In this document: positions 7,266 through 14,783 of the stretch, in pieces
Numbering within the stretch: the stretch's first letter is position 1
How the letters are laid out: each line of letters opens with the position of its first letter
Assembly (NCBI GenBank): GCA_947499175.1
Contig: CANMNU010000018.1
Span: 1-16,455 of the forward strand
Origin: Alphaproteobacteria bacterium
Lineage (GTDB): Bacteria; Pseudomonadota; Alphaproteobacteria; Paracaedibacterales; CAITNM01
Direction: 5' to 3'
DNA: 16,455 bases
The notes under the pieces: model-generated
The model's input: only the letters and a program-made list of their open reading frames with translations
The model's database searches: none
What the model was told of the DNA's origin: nothing
Position numbers and translations under genes: made by a program

Positions 7266-7497
7266 TAGTTGGTGCAGAAAAATTTATTTGTTCATTTTTA
7301 AAGTTGTTAGTTGGAATAGAACTTCTCGTAGAAATACTTTTTTCATTGCTTTTCTTTATTTCATCGCTAACAGCAGCTACATGCACTTGTGCTACACATG
7401 AAGCATATCTGTTATCGTTTTCATCTTCTTCAGCTTCGTTTTCAAAGTCAGTTGCAATTACTGGAAACCACAAAGCCAAAATTAATAATAATATCAT
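7096..7497 (-). CDS. Uncertain small secreted protein ORF
   Basis: A 133-residue ORF whose first half lies in the otherwise empty gap between the metallopeptidase and corC. It opens with a convincing export signal (MILLLILALWFPVIA), then an acidic stretch (NEAEEDENDN), with no recognised domain. Its second half runs antisense through the end of the metallopeptidase gene, where residues probably reflect the other strand's coding. Two explanations fit: a genuine small gene that has lost its stop and reads into its neighbour, or a chance ORF. It is co-directional with corC and starts 61 bases after the corC stop, so it could be the last gene of the mucR-miaB-ybeY-corC unit. No clear ribosome-binding site is seen. 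Confidence 0.35.
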   Translation of the reverse strand: MILLLILALWFPVIATDFENEAEEDENDNRYASCVAQVHVAAVSDEIKKSNEKSISTRSSIPTNNFKNEQINFSAPTITQPEIVLCHVALAILADAHNLGIMIQRGSKMLGYDSFPLNVKPHEHINMQAQVLG

Positions 7498-7558
7498 TTA
7501 AATAACAATCTACAATGCAATACTATTTACATGGCTACTTAGTATGCAAATTACAAGG

Positions 7559-8380
7559 TTATGGTCGCATTTTTAGTCGGCGAACCCTACGTGGGTCGGC
7601 TTCAATCACCTCAAATTCACCACCATTTGGGTGCCGAATAATCTCACCCCTCACAGGAACCCTGCCTGCCAAAAAAATTACTAAACCACCAATAGTATCA
7701 ATATCCTCATCGTCATCAACTATTAACATTGGCACGTTACCAAGGACTTCTTGAAGTTCTTCTAATGGAACTCGACCATCGCTAATTACAGTACCATCAG
7801 GCTTTATTTCAATTTGCCTAGTGTCTTGCAATTCTGTGGCATCTTGAATGTCACCAATTACTTCACTAATTACATTTGAAAAAGTAACTAGGCCGTCAAT
7901 TCCACCGTATTCATCAACCACAAAAGCAATTCTTGCACCAGTTTCACGCATTTGTACCAACAAATCTAGAGTGCGCATAGAAGGTGCTATAAATAGAACA
8001 TCTTTAACCAGATGCTTAATTGGCATCTGCCTGCCACTTTGTAACCAGGTAAGCACGTCTTTTATGTGAATAACTCCGACAATGTGATCAAGCGTATCGC
8101 TACAAATTGGAAGGAAACTTAAGCTATTTTTAACCATTATTTGAATCATTTCATTAGGGTCGCCAGTAATTGAGGACGAAATAATATCTGCACGAGGAAT
8201 CATTACATCTTGTGCTGTGAGGTCCCTTAGATTAAGTACGTTTTCTAAAAGGGCACGTTCACCAGATTCTATGGAAGGTTCCGCTTCATCACGCTCTTCA
8301 ATAAGTTCTTCAATTGTATCGCGAAGAGTTTCTGGTTCATGTTTTTTGAATAATTTTAGTAAATTTTTGAGAACTGCCAT
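7559..8380 (-). CDS. corC: CorC/HlyC (TlyC)-type CBS-domain protein
   Basis: A soluble 273-residue member of the CorC/HlyC family, annotated as magnesium/cobalt efflux accessory protein or, in Rickettsia, hemolysin TlyC; the hemolysin label is not a proven activity here. Two CBS domains lie at about 55-112 (VMIPRADIISSS, ending IVGVIHIKDVLTWL) and 128-178 (FVVDEYGGIDGLVTFSNVISEVIGDI). A C-terminal CorC_HlyC transporter-associated domain covers about 185-270, with VDDDEDIDTIGGLV and GEIIRHPNGGEFEVIEADPRR. No membrane segments are present. The gene starts three bases after the ybeY stop, the usual order in alphaproteobacteria. The lnt gene that often follows corC is not present downstream. Confidence 0.92.
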   Translation of the reverse strand: MAVLKNLLKLFKKHEPETLRDTIEELIEERDEAEPSIESGERALLENVLNLRDLTAQDVMIPRADIISSSITGDPNEMIQIMVKNSLSFLPICSDTLDHIVGVIHIKDVLTWLQSGRQMPIKHLVKDVLFIAPSMRTLDLLVQMRETGARIAFVVDEYGGIDGLVTFSNVISEVIGDIQDATELQDTRQIEIKPDGTVISDGRVPLEELQEVLGNVPMLIVDDDEDIDTIGGLVIFLAGRVPVRGEIIRHPNGGEFEVIEADPRRVRRLKMRP

Positions 8381-8383
8381 AAG

Positions 8384-8893
8384 CTACTGATAAGGATTGT
8401 TAATATTTAAGGTATTTAAAATCATGATTTCTTTTTTTTGCATACATTCCGCATCGTCATCAGTTTCATGATCATAACCTAGCAGGTGCAATATACCATG
8501 AACCACTAAGTGATTGAAGTGATCTAAGAAAGTTTTTTTTTCGACTAATGATTCACTAAGTAAGGTTTCAAAGGCTAAAGCTAGATCTCCCAACATATTT
8601 GGCTGTAAAGAATTTTTATTAATAATTCTTAATTCTTCTTCTGTGAGGCTAGGAAAAGACAACACATTAGTTGGTCTATCTTTATTGCGAAACTGTTTGT
8701 TTAATTTGTGAATTTCATCATTATTAGTAAGTAATATACTAACTTCAAACTTAGAAACAAAACTAAATTGGTTTAATACTTGCTGAATAATTTTATGCAA
8801 TAAAATGTGCCATTGATCAGCGGAGTACCATTCTAGCCAGCGATCATCATCTAAATCAATTAAAACGTCAAGATTACTATCTTCATCAAGCAT
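8384..8893 (-). CDS. ybeY: Endoribonuclease YbeY
   Basis: Zinc-dependent single-strand endoribonuclease involved in 16S rRNA 3'-end maturation and ribosome quality control. The 169 residues include RPTNVLSFP (about 73-81) and GDLALAFET, followed by the zinc motif HGILHLLGYDH (His132, His136, His142), the family's H-x3-H-x5-H signature. The N-terminus is slightly long and acidic; the ribosome-binding site upstream of 8893 is weak, so a later start or coupling to miaB is possible. It lies 30 bases after miaB and three bases before corC. In most alphaproteobacteria phoH (ybeZ), whose product works with YbeY, sits between miaB and ybeY; here there is no room for it. Confidence 0.95.
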   Translation of the reverse strand: MLDEDSNLDVLIDLDDDRWLEWYSADQWHILLHKIIQQVLNQFSFVSKFEVSILLTNNDEIHKLNKQFRNKDRPTNVLSFPSLTEEELRIINKNSLQPNMLGDLALAFETLLSESLVEKKTFLDHFNHLVVHGILHLLGYDHETDDDAECMQKKEIMILNTLNINNPYQ

Positions 8894-8923
8894 TTGTTAA
8901 TTTCGATTCTCTATCATAAGCTA

Positions 8924-10279
8924 TCAAATGTACTCTCCAGATAAGCTATTTCCATGTCCATTATTAATCCTAACCTTTAAAAGGTTCCCAAATAATGAAC
9001 AATCACCATCTAAAGTTACTGATTGCATATACTCAGTTTTTCCAATGATTTGCTTTGGAAATTTGCCCTGGCGGTCAAATAGCACTTCCATAGTTTGTCC
9101 AACCATTGATTCATTAAAAGCTAACTGTAAAGTATTTAGTGAATATTGAACCTCAGCTAATCTTTGCGCTTTAACATCCTCTGGTATTTGGGTTAACAGT
9201 GCGCTAGCCGGAGTTCCTGGCCTAGGACTGTATTTAAATGAATACGCTTGGGCAAACCCAACTTTTTCAATTAAAGCTATAGTATCTTTGTGGTCCAGGT
9301 CTGTTTCACTTGGGTACCCAACTATAAAGTCTGATGAAAAAGCTATATCTTTCCTTGCGGTACGTAATTTTTCAATTATTTTTAAGTATTCATCAACATT
9401 ATGCTTGCGGTTCATTGCATTTAAAATTTTGTCACTGCCTGATTGTACCGGTAAGTGCAAAAATGGCATAAGTTGCTTAATATCACGATGCGCATCATAT
9501 AGTTCATCATGCATATCAAGCGGGTGAGAAGTTGTATACCTAATGCGTTTTAATCCATCAATTTCTGCAAGATCATACAATAAACGACCAAGCGACCATT
9601 CCCTACCATTAATACCTTCGCCATGATAACCATTAACGTTTTGACCAAGTAAGGTTATTTCTTTAGCACCAATGCTTACTAAATGCTTAGCTTCTTGAAT
9701 AATTTTAAGAGCAGGGCGAGAATACTCGGCACCACGGGTATAAGGAACTACGCAAAAATGGCAAAATTTATCGCAACCCTCTTGGATTGACAAAAACGCA
9801 CTAACTGGTGTTTCATCTGGAGTTGGTAAAAAATCAAATTTGCTTTCAACAGGAAAATCTGTATTTACAATTTTCCGGCGCTTGCCTTTTACTTTGTGTT
9901 CAAGTTGTGCCAGCATTTCTGGCAATCTGTGGTAACTTTGCGGTCCAAAAACCATGTCAACGTACGGTGCCTGACGGGTAATTTCAGCGCCTTCAGCTTG
10001 GCCAACACATCCGCCAACAGCAATTAACATATCACGGTTAATTTCAGCAGATAAGCGATCTTTTTTTACAACTTGTAAACGTCCAAGGTCAGAAAAAACC
10101 TTGTGCTCAGCTTTCTCACGAATATGACAAGTATTTAAAATGGCCACATCAGCATCTTCTGCAGATTCAGTAATGCTGTACCCATGTGGCTTAAGAAGGT
10201 CTGCCATCTTCTGTCCGTCATAGACATTCATCTGACATCCGTAATTCTTAATGTAAACTTTTTGGTTTGAGGAAGTCAT
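8924..10279 (-). CDS. miaB: tRNA-2-methylthio-N6-dimethylallyladenosine synthase MiaB
   Basis: Radical-SAM methylthiotransferase that adds the 2-methylthio group to i6A37 of tRNAs reading U-initial codons. The full length of 451 residues has all three domains. The N-terminal UPF0004 domain carries the auxiliary iron-sulfur ligands Cys15 (KNYGCQMN), Cys51 (LNTCHIREKA) and Cys91 (GGCVGQAEG). The radical-SAM core has CDKFCHFC (Cys169, Cys173, Cys176), followed by PYTRGAEYSRP. A C-terminal TRAM domain begins at about residue 385. The ATG lies three bases after the mucR stop, and ybeY begins 30 bases after its end, so one polycistronic message is likely. Activity needs the i6A made by MiaA, not encoded in this window. 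Confidence 0.97.
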   Translation of the reverse strand: MTSSNQKVYIKNYGCQMNVYDGQKMADLLKPHGYSITESAEDADVAILNTCHIREKAEHKVFSDLGRLQVVKKDRLSAEINRDMLIAVGGCVGQAEGAEITRQAPYVDMVFGPQSYHRLPEMLAQLEHKVKGKRRKIVNTDFPVESKFDFLPTPDETPVSAFLSIQEGCDKFCHFCVVPYTRGAEYSRPALKIIQEAKHLVSIGAKEITLLGQNVNGYHGEGINGREWSLGRLLYDLAEIDGLKRIRYTTSHPLDMHDELYDAHRDIKQLMPFLHLPVQSGSDKILNAMNRKHNVDEYLKIIEKLRTARKDIAFSSDFIVGYPSETDLDHKDTIALIEKVGFAQAYSFKYSPRPGTPASALLTQIPEDVKAQRLAEVQYSLNTLQLAFNESMVGQTMEVLFDRQGKFPKQIIGKTEYMQSVTLDGDCSLFGNLLKVRINNGHGNSLSGEYI

Positions 10280-10282
10280 GCA

Positions 10283-10759
10283 CTACTTAGAAACTGCAGC
10301 AACTTGTGTAAGATCACCAGTTGATTGGTCAACAAACCTTACTCGCTTGCGACGACCTGTTTGACCAAGTCCAGTTGTTTTAGCAATTTGACTACGACGA
10401 CGTGCATAATTTGGTGCAACCACAGGGTAGTCTTGCGCTAAACTCCAGCGTTCTCTATATTCATCAATGCTCATCTTATAAACAGTATTTAAATGGCGCT
10501 TTAACATTTGCAGCTTCTTACCATCTTCTAAACACACAATGTAATCATCTGTTACTGAATCTTCAATTGGCACAGCAGGAACTAACGGACCAGACTTGCG
10601 AAAACCTTGGCTGTTGCGTGCAAGATCTTGCACAACACTATGAACCCTTTGCATAATGTTTTGAATTTCGTTAATTTCTACAGAGTTGTTGCTAATATAA
10701 GCACACACTATATCAGTTGTAATATTTAGTACATCAAATTGGGCTGTTGAATCAGTCAT
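10283..10759 (-). CDS. mucR: MucR/Ros-family transcriptional regulator lacking part of the zinc site
   Basis: A 158-residue member of the alphaproteobacterial Ros/MucR family, which bind AT-rich promoters and often act as global, H-NS-like regulators. The N-terminal part (ITTDIVCAYISNNSVEINEI) fits the family's oligomerisation region. The C-terminal DNA-binding domain covers about 64-130: SVTDDYIVCLEDGKKLQMLKRHL, then YKMSIDEYRERWSL, DYPVVAPNYARRRSQIAKTTGLG. In Ros the zinc ligands are Cys-x2-Cys...His-x3/4-His. Here Cys76 and His89 remain, but the second Cys is Asp79 and the last His positions are Val93 and Tyr94, so zinc binding may be lost, as in some described zinc-free Ros-like proteins. 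A basic tail (GRRKRVRF) follows. First gene of the miaB operon; autoregulation in its AT-rich upstream region is plausible. Confidence 0.93.
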   Translation of the reverse strand: MTDSTAQFDVLNITTDIVCAYISNNSVEINEIQNIMQRVHSVVQDLARNSQGFRKSGPLVPAVPIEDSVTDDYIVCLEDGKKLQMLKRHLNTVYKMSIDEYRERWSLAQDYPVVAPNYARRRSQIAKTTGLGQTGRRKRVRFVDQSTGDLTQVAAVSK

Positions 10760-10985
10760 ACATAACCTATATATTTAATCATGATATACTTATAGTTACT
10801 TTAAATTGAAATTGCAAACATTTTTTAGCAATAGTGAAATATTTTTTATTAACTCATAAAATATAATAAAATTGTTAAAAATTACAATAAGTTACCCAAC
10901 TATTCTTTGCTTCAAGCATTTCTTTCCATATAAGCTTTTGCTATCATCAACGTAGTTGGCAAATAAAAAATAAATCAATCCATTA
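10760..10985. promoter_or_regulatory. Divergent, very AT-rich mucR / heparinase-like intergenic region
   Basis: This 226-base region must hold the promoters of the mucR operon (leftward) and the heparinase-like gene (rightward). It is extremely AT-rich with T/A tracts, as expected of MucR-type binding regions. The mucR start at 10759 is preceded by AGG about eight bases upstream. An inverted repeat CCAACTA (10896-10902) and TAGTTGG (10953-10959) lies before the heparinase-like start. No promoter hexamers could be assigned with confidence. Confidence 0.4.
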
Positions 10986-12587
10986 ATGTTTAATTTATTG
11001 CATGATTGGTGTACTCGTAGCCCATTGTATGGGTTGATGTTACGTAAATCTGTGCAGAATCAACTACGTGAATTGCATCAAGATAGTTGGCCATCGGTCA
11101 TTTGGAATACTCGTGGTTTAAGTTCTGGACTCTACCAAGCTGGTGGAATGACACATACTACTGCTGAAATGCTAAAATGCCTTGCAACACCCAAGTTAGA
11201 TACTACTACAGTTTCCATGCATACTTTTGATTTTTTGCGTGACCTGCACACCATTGGTGATAATAACAGCAGACGTTTGGCACGCCAATGTATTAGTTAT
11301 TGGATTGATTGTAATAATTTATGGACCAAAAAACCATGGCGTAGTCCAAGTTGGCACTTAGATATTTTGGGATATCGTTTGTGCAATTGGTTTGGATTTT
11401 ATGATTTTTTTGCCCACAGTGCCGATCAAGATTTTCGTAAAAGATTACTTGTTTCAATTGGTCAACAGTATCGTTTTTTAAAACGTGGCTATAAAAAAAT
11501 TAAAGATCCAATCAGCAGGTTTCGCGCCTTAAAAGGATTAATATATGCAGGATGCGCCTTACCACATGAGCAAAATCAACTAAGTAAATGGCTAGCAAAT
11601 TTGCAAATTTGTTTGAATGAGCAGCTTGATGAGAGTTTTAACCAACATTCACGTCATCCAGGAACAGTAGTCTTACTGCTCCGTGACTTAATAGATTTAC
11701 GCTTATTGTTAAGGCATTTTTATGCAGGACAAATTGATAATTTAAATGATTGTATTGTTCGCTTGGCGCCTATTGTAAGGCATTTGCGCCATGGAGACGG
11801 TGGATTAAGCTCTTTTACCGGTAATGCCACCAAAAGACTAGAAGCTTTTTGTGATCCTGTGCTAAGTGAGGCCCTAGTTGATATGACACTATCACTGGCA
11901 GACAGTAGGGCAATCTTGCCAGATCCAATAGCTATGGGGTATGCGCGCTGTTCTAGCAAAATTGGTTTTTTATTAATTAATACTCAATCAACAGCTGGTT
12001 ATACAAAACTTAATGATTGGTATAGTAAATCAACCGGAGTGCTTGATTTTGAGTGGTCCGAAAAAGATCAACGTTTATTAACTAGGTGCGATGTTAGCTT
12101 ATACACTAACGATTCCAAGTATTTTGTAAACTACAAACCGCAAAAAAATCAAGAAATTGAAAATAAAATTATTAATGAAAAGGGAATTGGATTTTTTGAT
12201 GGTAGGTACCAATCAAATCACCACACTAGTAAAACTGACCCGTATGGCGCAATGCTAAAAGCAAGGCGTGAACTATATATTTCACCAAATGGCGATATTC
12301 GTTGTGAAGAACAATTTCTTTTATCGCAACATGGAACAGGGTATTTAAGGTTATTGGCTGCCCCTGGGCTTGAATGGCACATTACCAGTGAAAATGAAAT
12401 TGCTTTTTTGTGCAAAACAAATTTAGATAAAAATCAAAAACTAGAACGCATTAAACGATTTTTGTGCCAAGAAAATGCCCAAATAAGTGTTGTTGACGTG
12501 CTTGGTCAACAAGCACTATGCGTTGCTGTTTCAATTACAGCTAATAAGCAAACATCACTTAAATGGGCTATTTCTCCGATTAATTAA
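10986..12587 (+). CDS. Heparinase II/III-family protein
   Basis: The 533-residue protein resembles the heparinase II/III-like proteins widespread in alphaproteobacteria, where they usually sit beside rsmB or purH. Conserved features include MHTFDFLRDLHTIG (about 79-92), RLCNWFGFYDFF, the helical LRDLIDLRLLLRHF segment, and RHLRHGDGGLSSFTGNA, which opens the second domain. The C-terminal beta-rich half contains DPYGAMLKARRELYISPNGD. The enzyme activity of this subgroup is not established; the name comes from the fold. No signal peptide is seen. There is no obvious ribosome-binding site before ATG 10986, though homology-like sequence starts close to it. The stop codon overlaps the end of the convergent serine hydrolase gene by four bases. 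Neither rsmB nor purH is adjacent, so the usual context is broken. Confidence 0.85.
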   Translation: MFNLLHDWCTRSPLYGLMLRKSVQNQLRELHQDSWPSVIWNTRGLSSGLYQAGGMTHTTAEMLKCLATPKLDTTTVSMHTFDFLRDLHTIGDNNSRRLARQCISYWIDCNNLWTKKPWRSPSWHLDILGYRLCNWFGFYDFFAHSADQDFRKRLLVSIGQQYRFLKRGYKKIKDPISRFRALKGLIYAGCALPHEQNQLSKWLANLQICLNEQLDESFNQHSRHPGTVVLLLRDLIDLRLLLRHFYAGQIDNLNDCIVRLAPIVRHLRHGDGGLSSFTGNATKRLEAFCDPVLSEALVDMTLSLADSRAILPDPIAMGYARCSSKIGFLLINTQSTAGYTKLNDWYSKSTGVLDFEWSEKDQRLLTRCDVSLYTNDSKYFVNYKPQKNQEIENKIINEKGIGFFDGRYQSNHHTSKTDPYGAMLKARRELYISPNGDIRCEEQFLLSQHGTGYLRLLAAPGLEWHITSENEIAFLCKTNLDKNQKLERIKRFLCQENAQISVVDVLGQQALCVAVSITANKQTSLKWAISPIN

Positions 12588-14179
12588 TTTTTCCTAGTAA
12601 ATATTGTGTCAATTCCTTCAAACAAAAAGCTAACATATGCTATGGTTTGTCCTTTTTCATTTTTGCCAAATTCAATGAAATTAGGATCGGAACGTGACAT
12701 GTTGCCATTAAATTCCCAACCATTTAAGTTAAATTCATCTTCATTCCAGTGCACAATTGCGCAACTGTTATTGTTTGCTTTGAATTCTAAACCGTTTGGT
12801 CCAGAAGTAATTTCAATTTCGCCGTAAAGTTCATTAAAATAGGTGCCAATATAAAATTTATCATCATGCTTTGGTAGCAATTTCATTAATTTTTTAGCAG
12901 ACCTTTGGTTGTTAAGTTTTTTGTAATACACAGCTTTACGTTTTACATATTCAGTGTTCCAGTCACATTCCTCAAGATTTAAGAAACAATCCAAAAACAC
13001 ATTTCGCAAAACTTCAGGATATAAATTAATGTTAAAATTACCAAGGTTAGAAATTATTGCGACTGCAAAACCTTCGGAATGGCACATAAAAGTCAAACTT
13101 CTTTGCCCAGCATATCCGCCCATGTGTTCAAAAATTTGCAAAGTATTACCTTCTTTTCCATAGTCATAGCTAAACCAACCCATACCATAACCAACATTTT
13201 TCATAACTTCAGGTGGAAACTGCATATCGGTTGGTTTTATGGTGTTATGGTAAACTACTGCTTGGCGCATTGCCTGAATATGAGCTTTAGGAACTATTTG
13301 CTGATTTTCATGTCTACCATCATTTAATTGACATTGAAGCCAAATACCTAAGTCATGGGCTGTGGTGTTAACCCCAGAAGTAGCTGGGAATACATAAACC
13401 AGCTTTGGTAACCCAATGCAAACAGCATGTCCTTCAGGGGTTTTGTCATGGCACAGGGCAATATTTTCATCTTTGCCAAATAGTGCTTTAAATTTGTTCC
13501 ACAATGATTTTTCCGTATCAATTAGTGAATCTCCAGCAGTACTACGATTCATGCCAAGAGGTTTACTGATATATTCATCAAAAAGCTCACTAAACTTTTT
13601 ATGGGTAGCATTTTCCATAACTAAACCCATAAAACCAAACATTTGGTTGCTATAGGTATAGTCATCACGAAAACGCTTATTAAAAGGAATCATTCCAAAT
13701 TTTTCAACAATTTGTTTGGGCGCTAAGCCGATTTTCATTAATGTGTCACCTGCGAATTGATCCATTCCCATCCTATGGCTGATTAAATCTTGCAGCGTGG
13801 CTTTCTCTGTTACTTCCTTATTCGCTAAATTAAATTCTGGTAAATATTTCTTCACTAAATCTTGCAAAGAAAAAATCTGCTTTGATTCAAGAATTCCAGC
13901 AATTGATGCTGTAAAATTTTTAGTTAATGATGCTATTTGAAAAATTGTATGTTCATTAACTGGTTTGTTTTTGCCAACTTCTCGTGTGCCATATCCTTTG
14001 CATAATAGCACTTTGCTAGGGGTAACAATTACAACAGCTATGCCAGGAATAGCCCAATCTGGCATTGTTTTTTGAATATATTCATCAAACTTATGTAGGA
14101 AATTATCTATGAGTTGTTCAGTTGTTGCTGCACTTAAAAATACAGATAGGACCGGCAAAATAAGTAAACGCTTAAGCAT
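12584..14179 (-). CDS. Secreted serine hydrolase (beta-lactamase / penicillin-binding family)
   Basis: A 531-residue class C beta-lactamase-fold (COG1680) serine hydrolase. The signal peptide is MLKRLLILPVLSVFLSA. The catalytic domain (about 25-400) has all three motifs: SLTK (nucleophile Ser84, Lys87), YSN (Tyr176-Ser177-Asn178) and HMG (His352-Met-Gly354). A C-terminal beta-rich domain (about 430-531), containing KFYIGTYFNELYGEIEI and ending in GIDTIFTRKN, resembles the accessory domains that follow such hydrolases (DUF3471-like). The substrate cannot be read from sequence; family members include esterases, D-amino-peptidases and peptidoglycan-active enzymes, so a beta-lactam-resistance role should not be assumed. 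It is convergent with the heparinase-like gene, overlapping four bases, and divergent from the small membrane protein gene at 14297. Confidence 0.92.
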   Translation of the reverse strand: MLKRLLILPVLSVFLSAATTEQLIDNFLHKFDEYIQKTMPDWAIPGIAVVIVTPSKVLLCKGYGTREVGKNKPVNEHTIFQIASLTKNFTASIAGILESKQIFSLQDLVKKYLPEFNLANKEVTEKATLQDLISHRMGMDQFAGDTLMKIGLAPKQIVEKFGMIPFNKRFRDDYTYSNQMFGFMGLVMENATHKKFSELFDEYISKPLGMNRSTAGDSLIDTEKSLWNKFKALFGKDENIALCHDKTPEGHAVCIGLPKLVYVFPATSGVNTTAHDLGIWLQCQLNDGRHENQQIVPKAHIQAMRQAVVYHNTIKPTDMQFPPEVMKNVGYGMGWFSYDYGKEGNTLQIFEHMGGYAGQRSLTFMCHSEGFAVAIISNLGNFNINLYPEVLRNVFLDCFLNLEECDWNTEYVKRKAVYYKKLNNQRSAKKLMKLLPKHDDKFYIGTYFNELYGEIEITSGPNGLEFKANNNSCAIVHWNEDEFNLNGWEFNGNMSRSDPNFIEFGKNEKGQTIAYVSFLFEGIDTIFTRKN

Positions 14180-14249
14180 TGGAAAACCCTTCTTTATAAC
14201 TTACCTTAATTTTTAAAAAATAAAATTGATAATTTATTAATAATTAGCT

Positions 14250-14272
14250 GCTAGCTTAAAATTAAGTGTAGC
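14250..14272. repeat. Imperfect inverted repeat upstream of 14297
   Basis: GCTA-g-CTTAA-aa-TTAAG-tg-TAGC forms an imperfect dyad between the serine hydrolase and the small membrane-protein gene, 25 bases before the latter's start. It could be an operator or a 5' UTR hairpin; chance is possible in AT-rich sequence. Confidence 0.25.
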
Positions 14273-14296
14273 AAGAATGTTTGAGTGAGAGAAGTT

Positions 14297-14767
14297 ATGG
14301 GACCCATGTTATTATTAGTTTTAGGAATATTAAGTGCCGTTGGTTTAGGGCTGTATCAATTTGGTGAACATCATCGTTTTGATATGGTTCCAGATGCAAA
14401 AGGTGGAATATTTATTATTGATAGAAAATCAGCAGCTATAAATTACTGCAGTGATAAAACCTGTACTTTGGTTGGAAATGGTGCATTACCAAGCCAGATC
14501 ATGGGCAATCCTGCAGCCTTAATGGCAGTGCAGGGCGCAATTATGGGGGCACCAGCAGCGCCATCCACTGCAAAACTTGGAGCCGCACCAAATGGTATGA
14601 AAAAGAATATAGCTGATTCTGGTGCTACAAAACCAGCGGATGCCGCGGCTACTACTCCAGAGGAGCCAGCCGCGGAAAAAGAAGAACCTGCTGCTGCGGA
14701 TGATGAAGAACCAGAAGAAGAACCTGCTGCTGCAGATGAAGCACCAGATGGCTTTTCTTTTAACTAA
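14297..14767 (+). CDS. Small membrane-anchored protein with acidic Ala/Pro/Glu tail, function unknown
   Basis: No family is recognised. The 156 residues open with one hydrophobic segment (MGPMLLLVLGILSAVGLGLY), a signal anchor or uncleaved signal. A short region follows with two cysteines in NYCSDKTCTLVGNG and a GGIFIIDRKSAAIN strand, suggesting a small folded domain. From about residue 80 the protein is Ala/Pro-rich, and the last 45 residues are low complexity with three EEPAA units plus acidic spacers, so probably disordered. ATG 14297 is chosen because GAGAG lies five bases upstream; an in-frame GTG at 14285 and an ATG at 14306 are alternatives. The tail uses visibly more GC-rich codons (GCA, GCG, CCA) than the neighbours. 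It converges on the permease gene with 16 bases between stops. Confidence 0.75.
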   Translation: MGPMLLLVLGILSAVGLGLYQFGEHHRFDMVPDAKGGIFIIDRKSAAINYCSDKTCTLVGNGALPSQIMGNPAALMAVQGAIMGAPAAPSTAKLGAAPNGMKKNIADSGATKPADAAATTPEEPAAEKEEPAAADDEEPEEEPAAADEAPDGFSFN

Positions 14768-14783
14768 ATTGTCGCGACCAAAC

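Noticed and set aside
7196..7501. Plus-strand ORF of 101 codons after the metallopeptidase
   Set aside because: It starts inside the metallopeptidase gene in another frame and has Ser/Phe-rich composition typical of an antisense shadow. The opposite-strand ORF with a signal peptide is more credible.
8172..8182. TGAGGACGAAA, an 11-base match to the candidate RNA
   Set aside because: It lies inside the conserved corC coding sequence and lacks the flanking complementary bases; taken as chance.
14771..14778. GTCGCGAC palindrome between the convergent stops
   Set aside because: A perfect palindrome with no loop cannot form a terminator hairpin, and no T run follows directly; it may be only a restriction-type palindrome.
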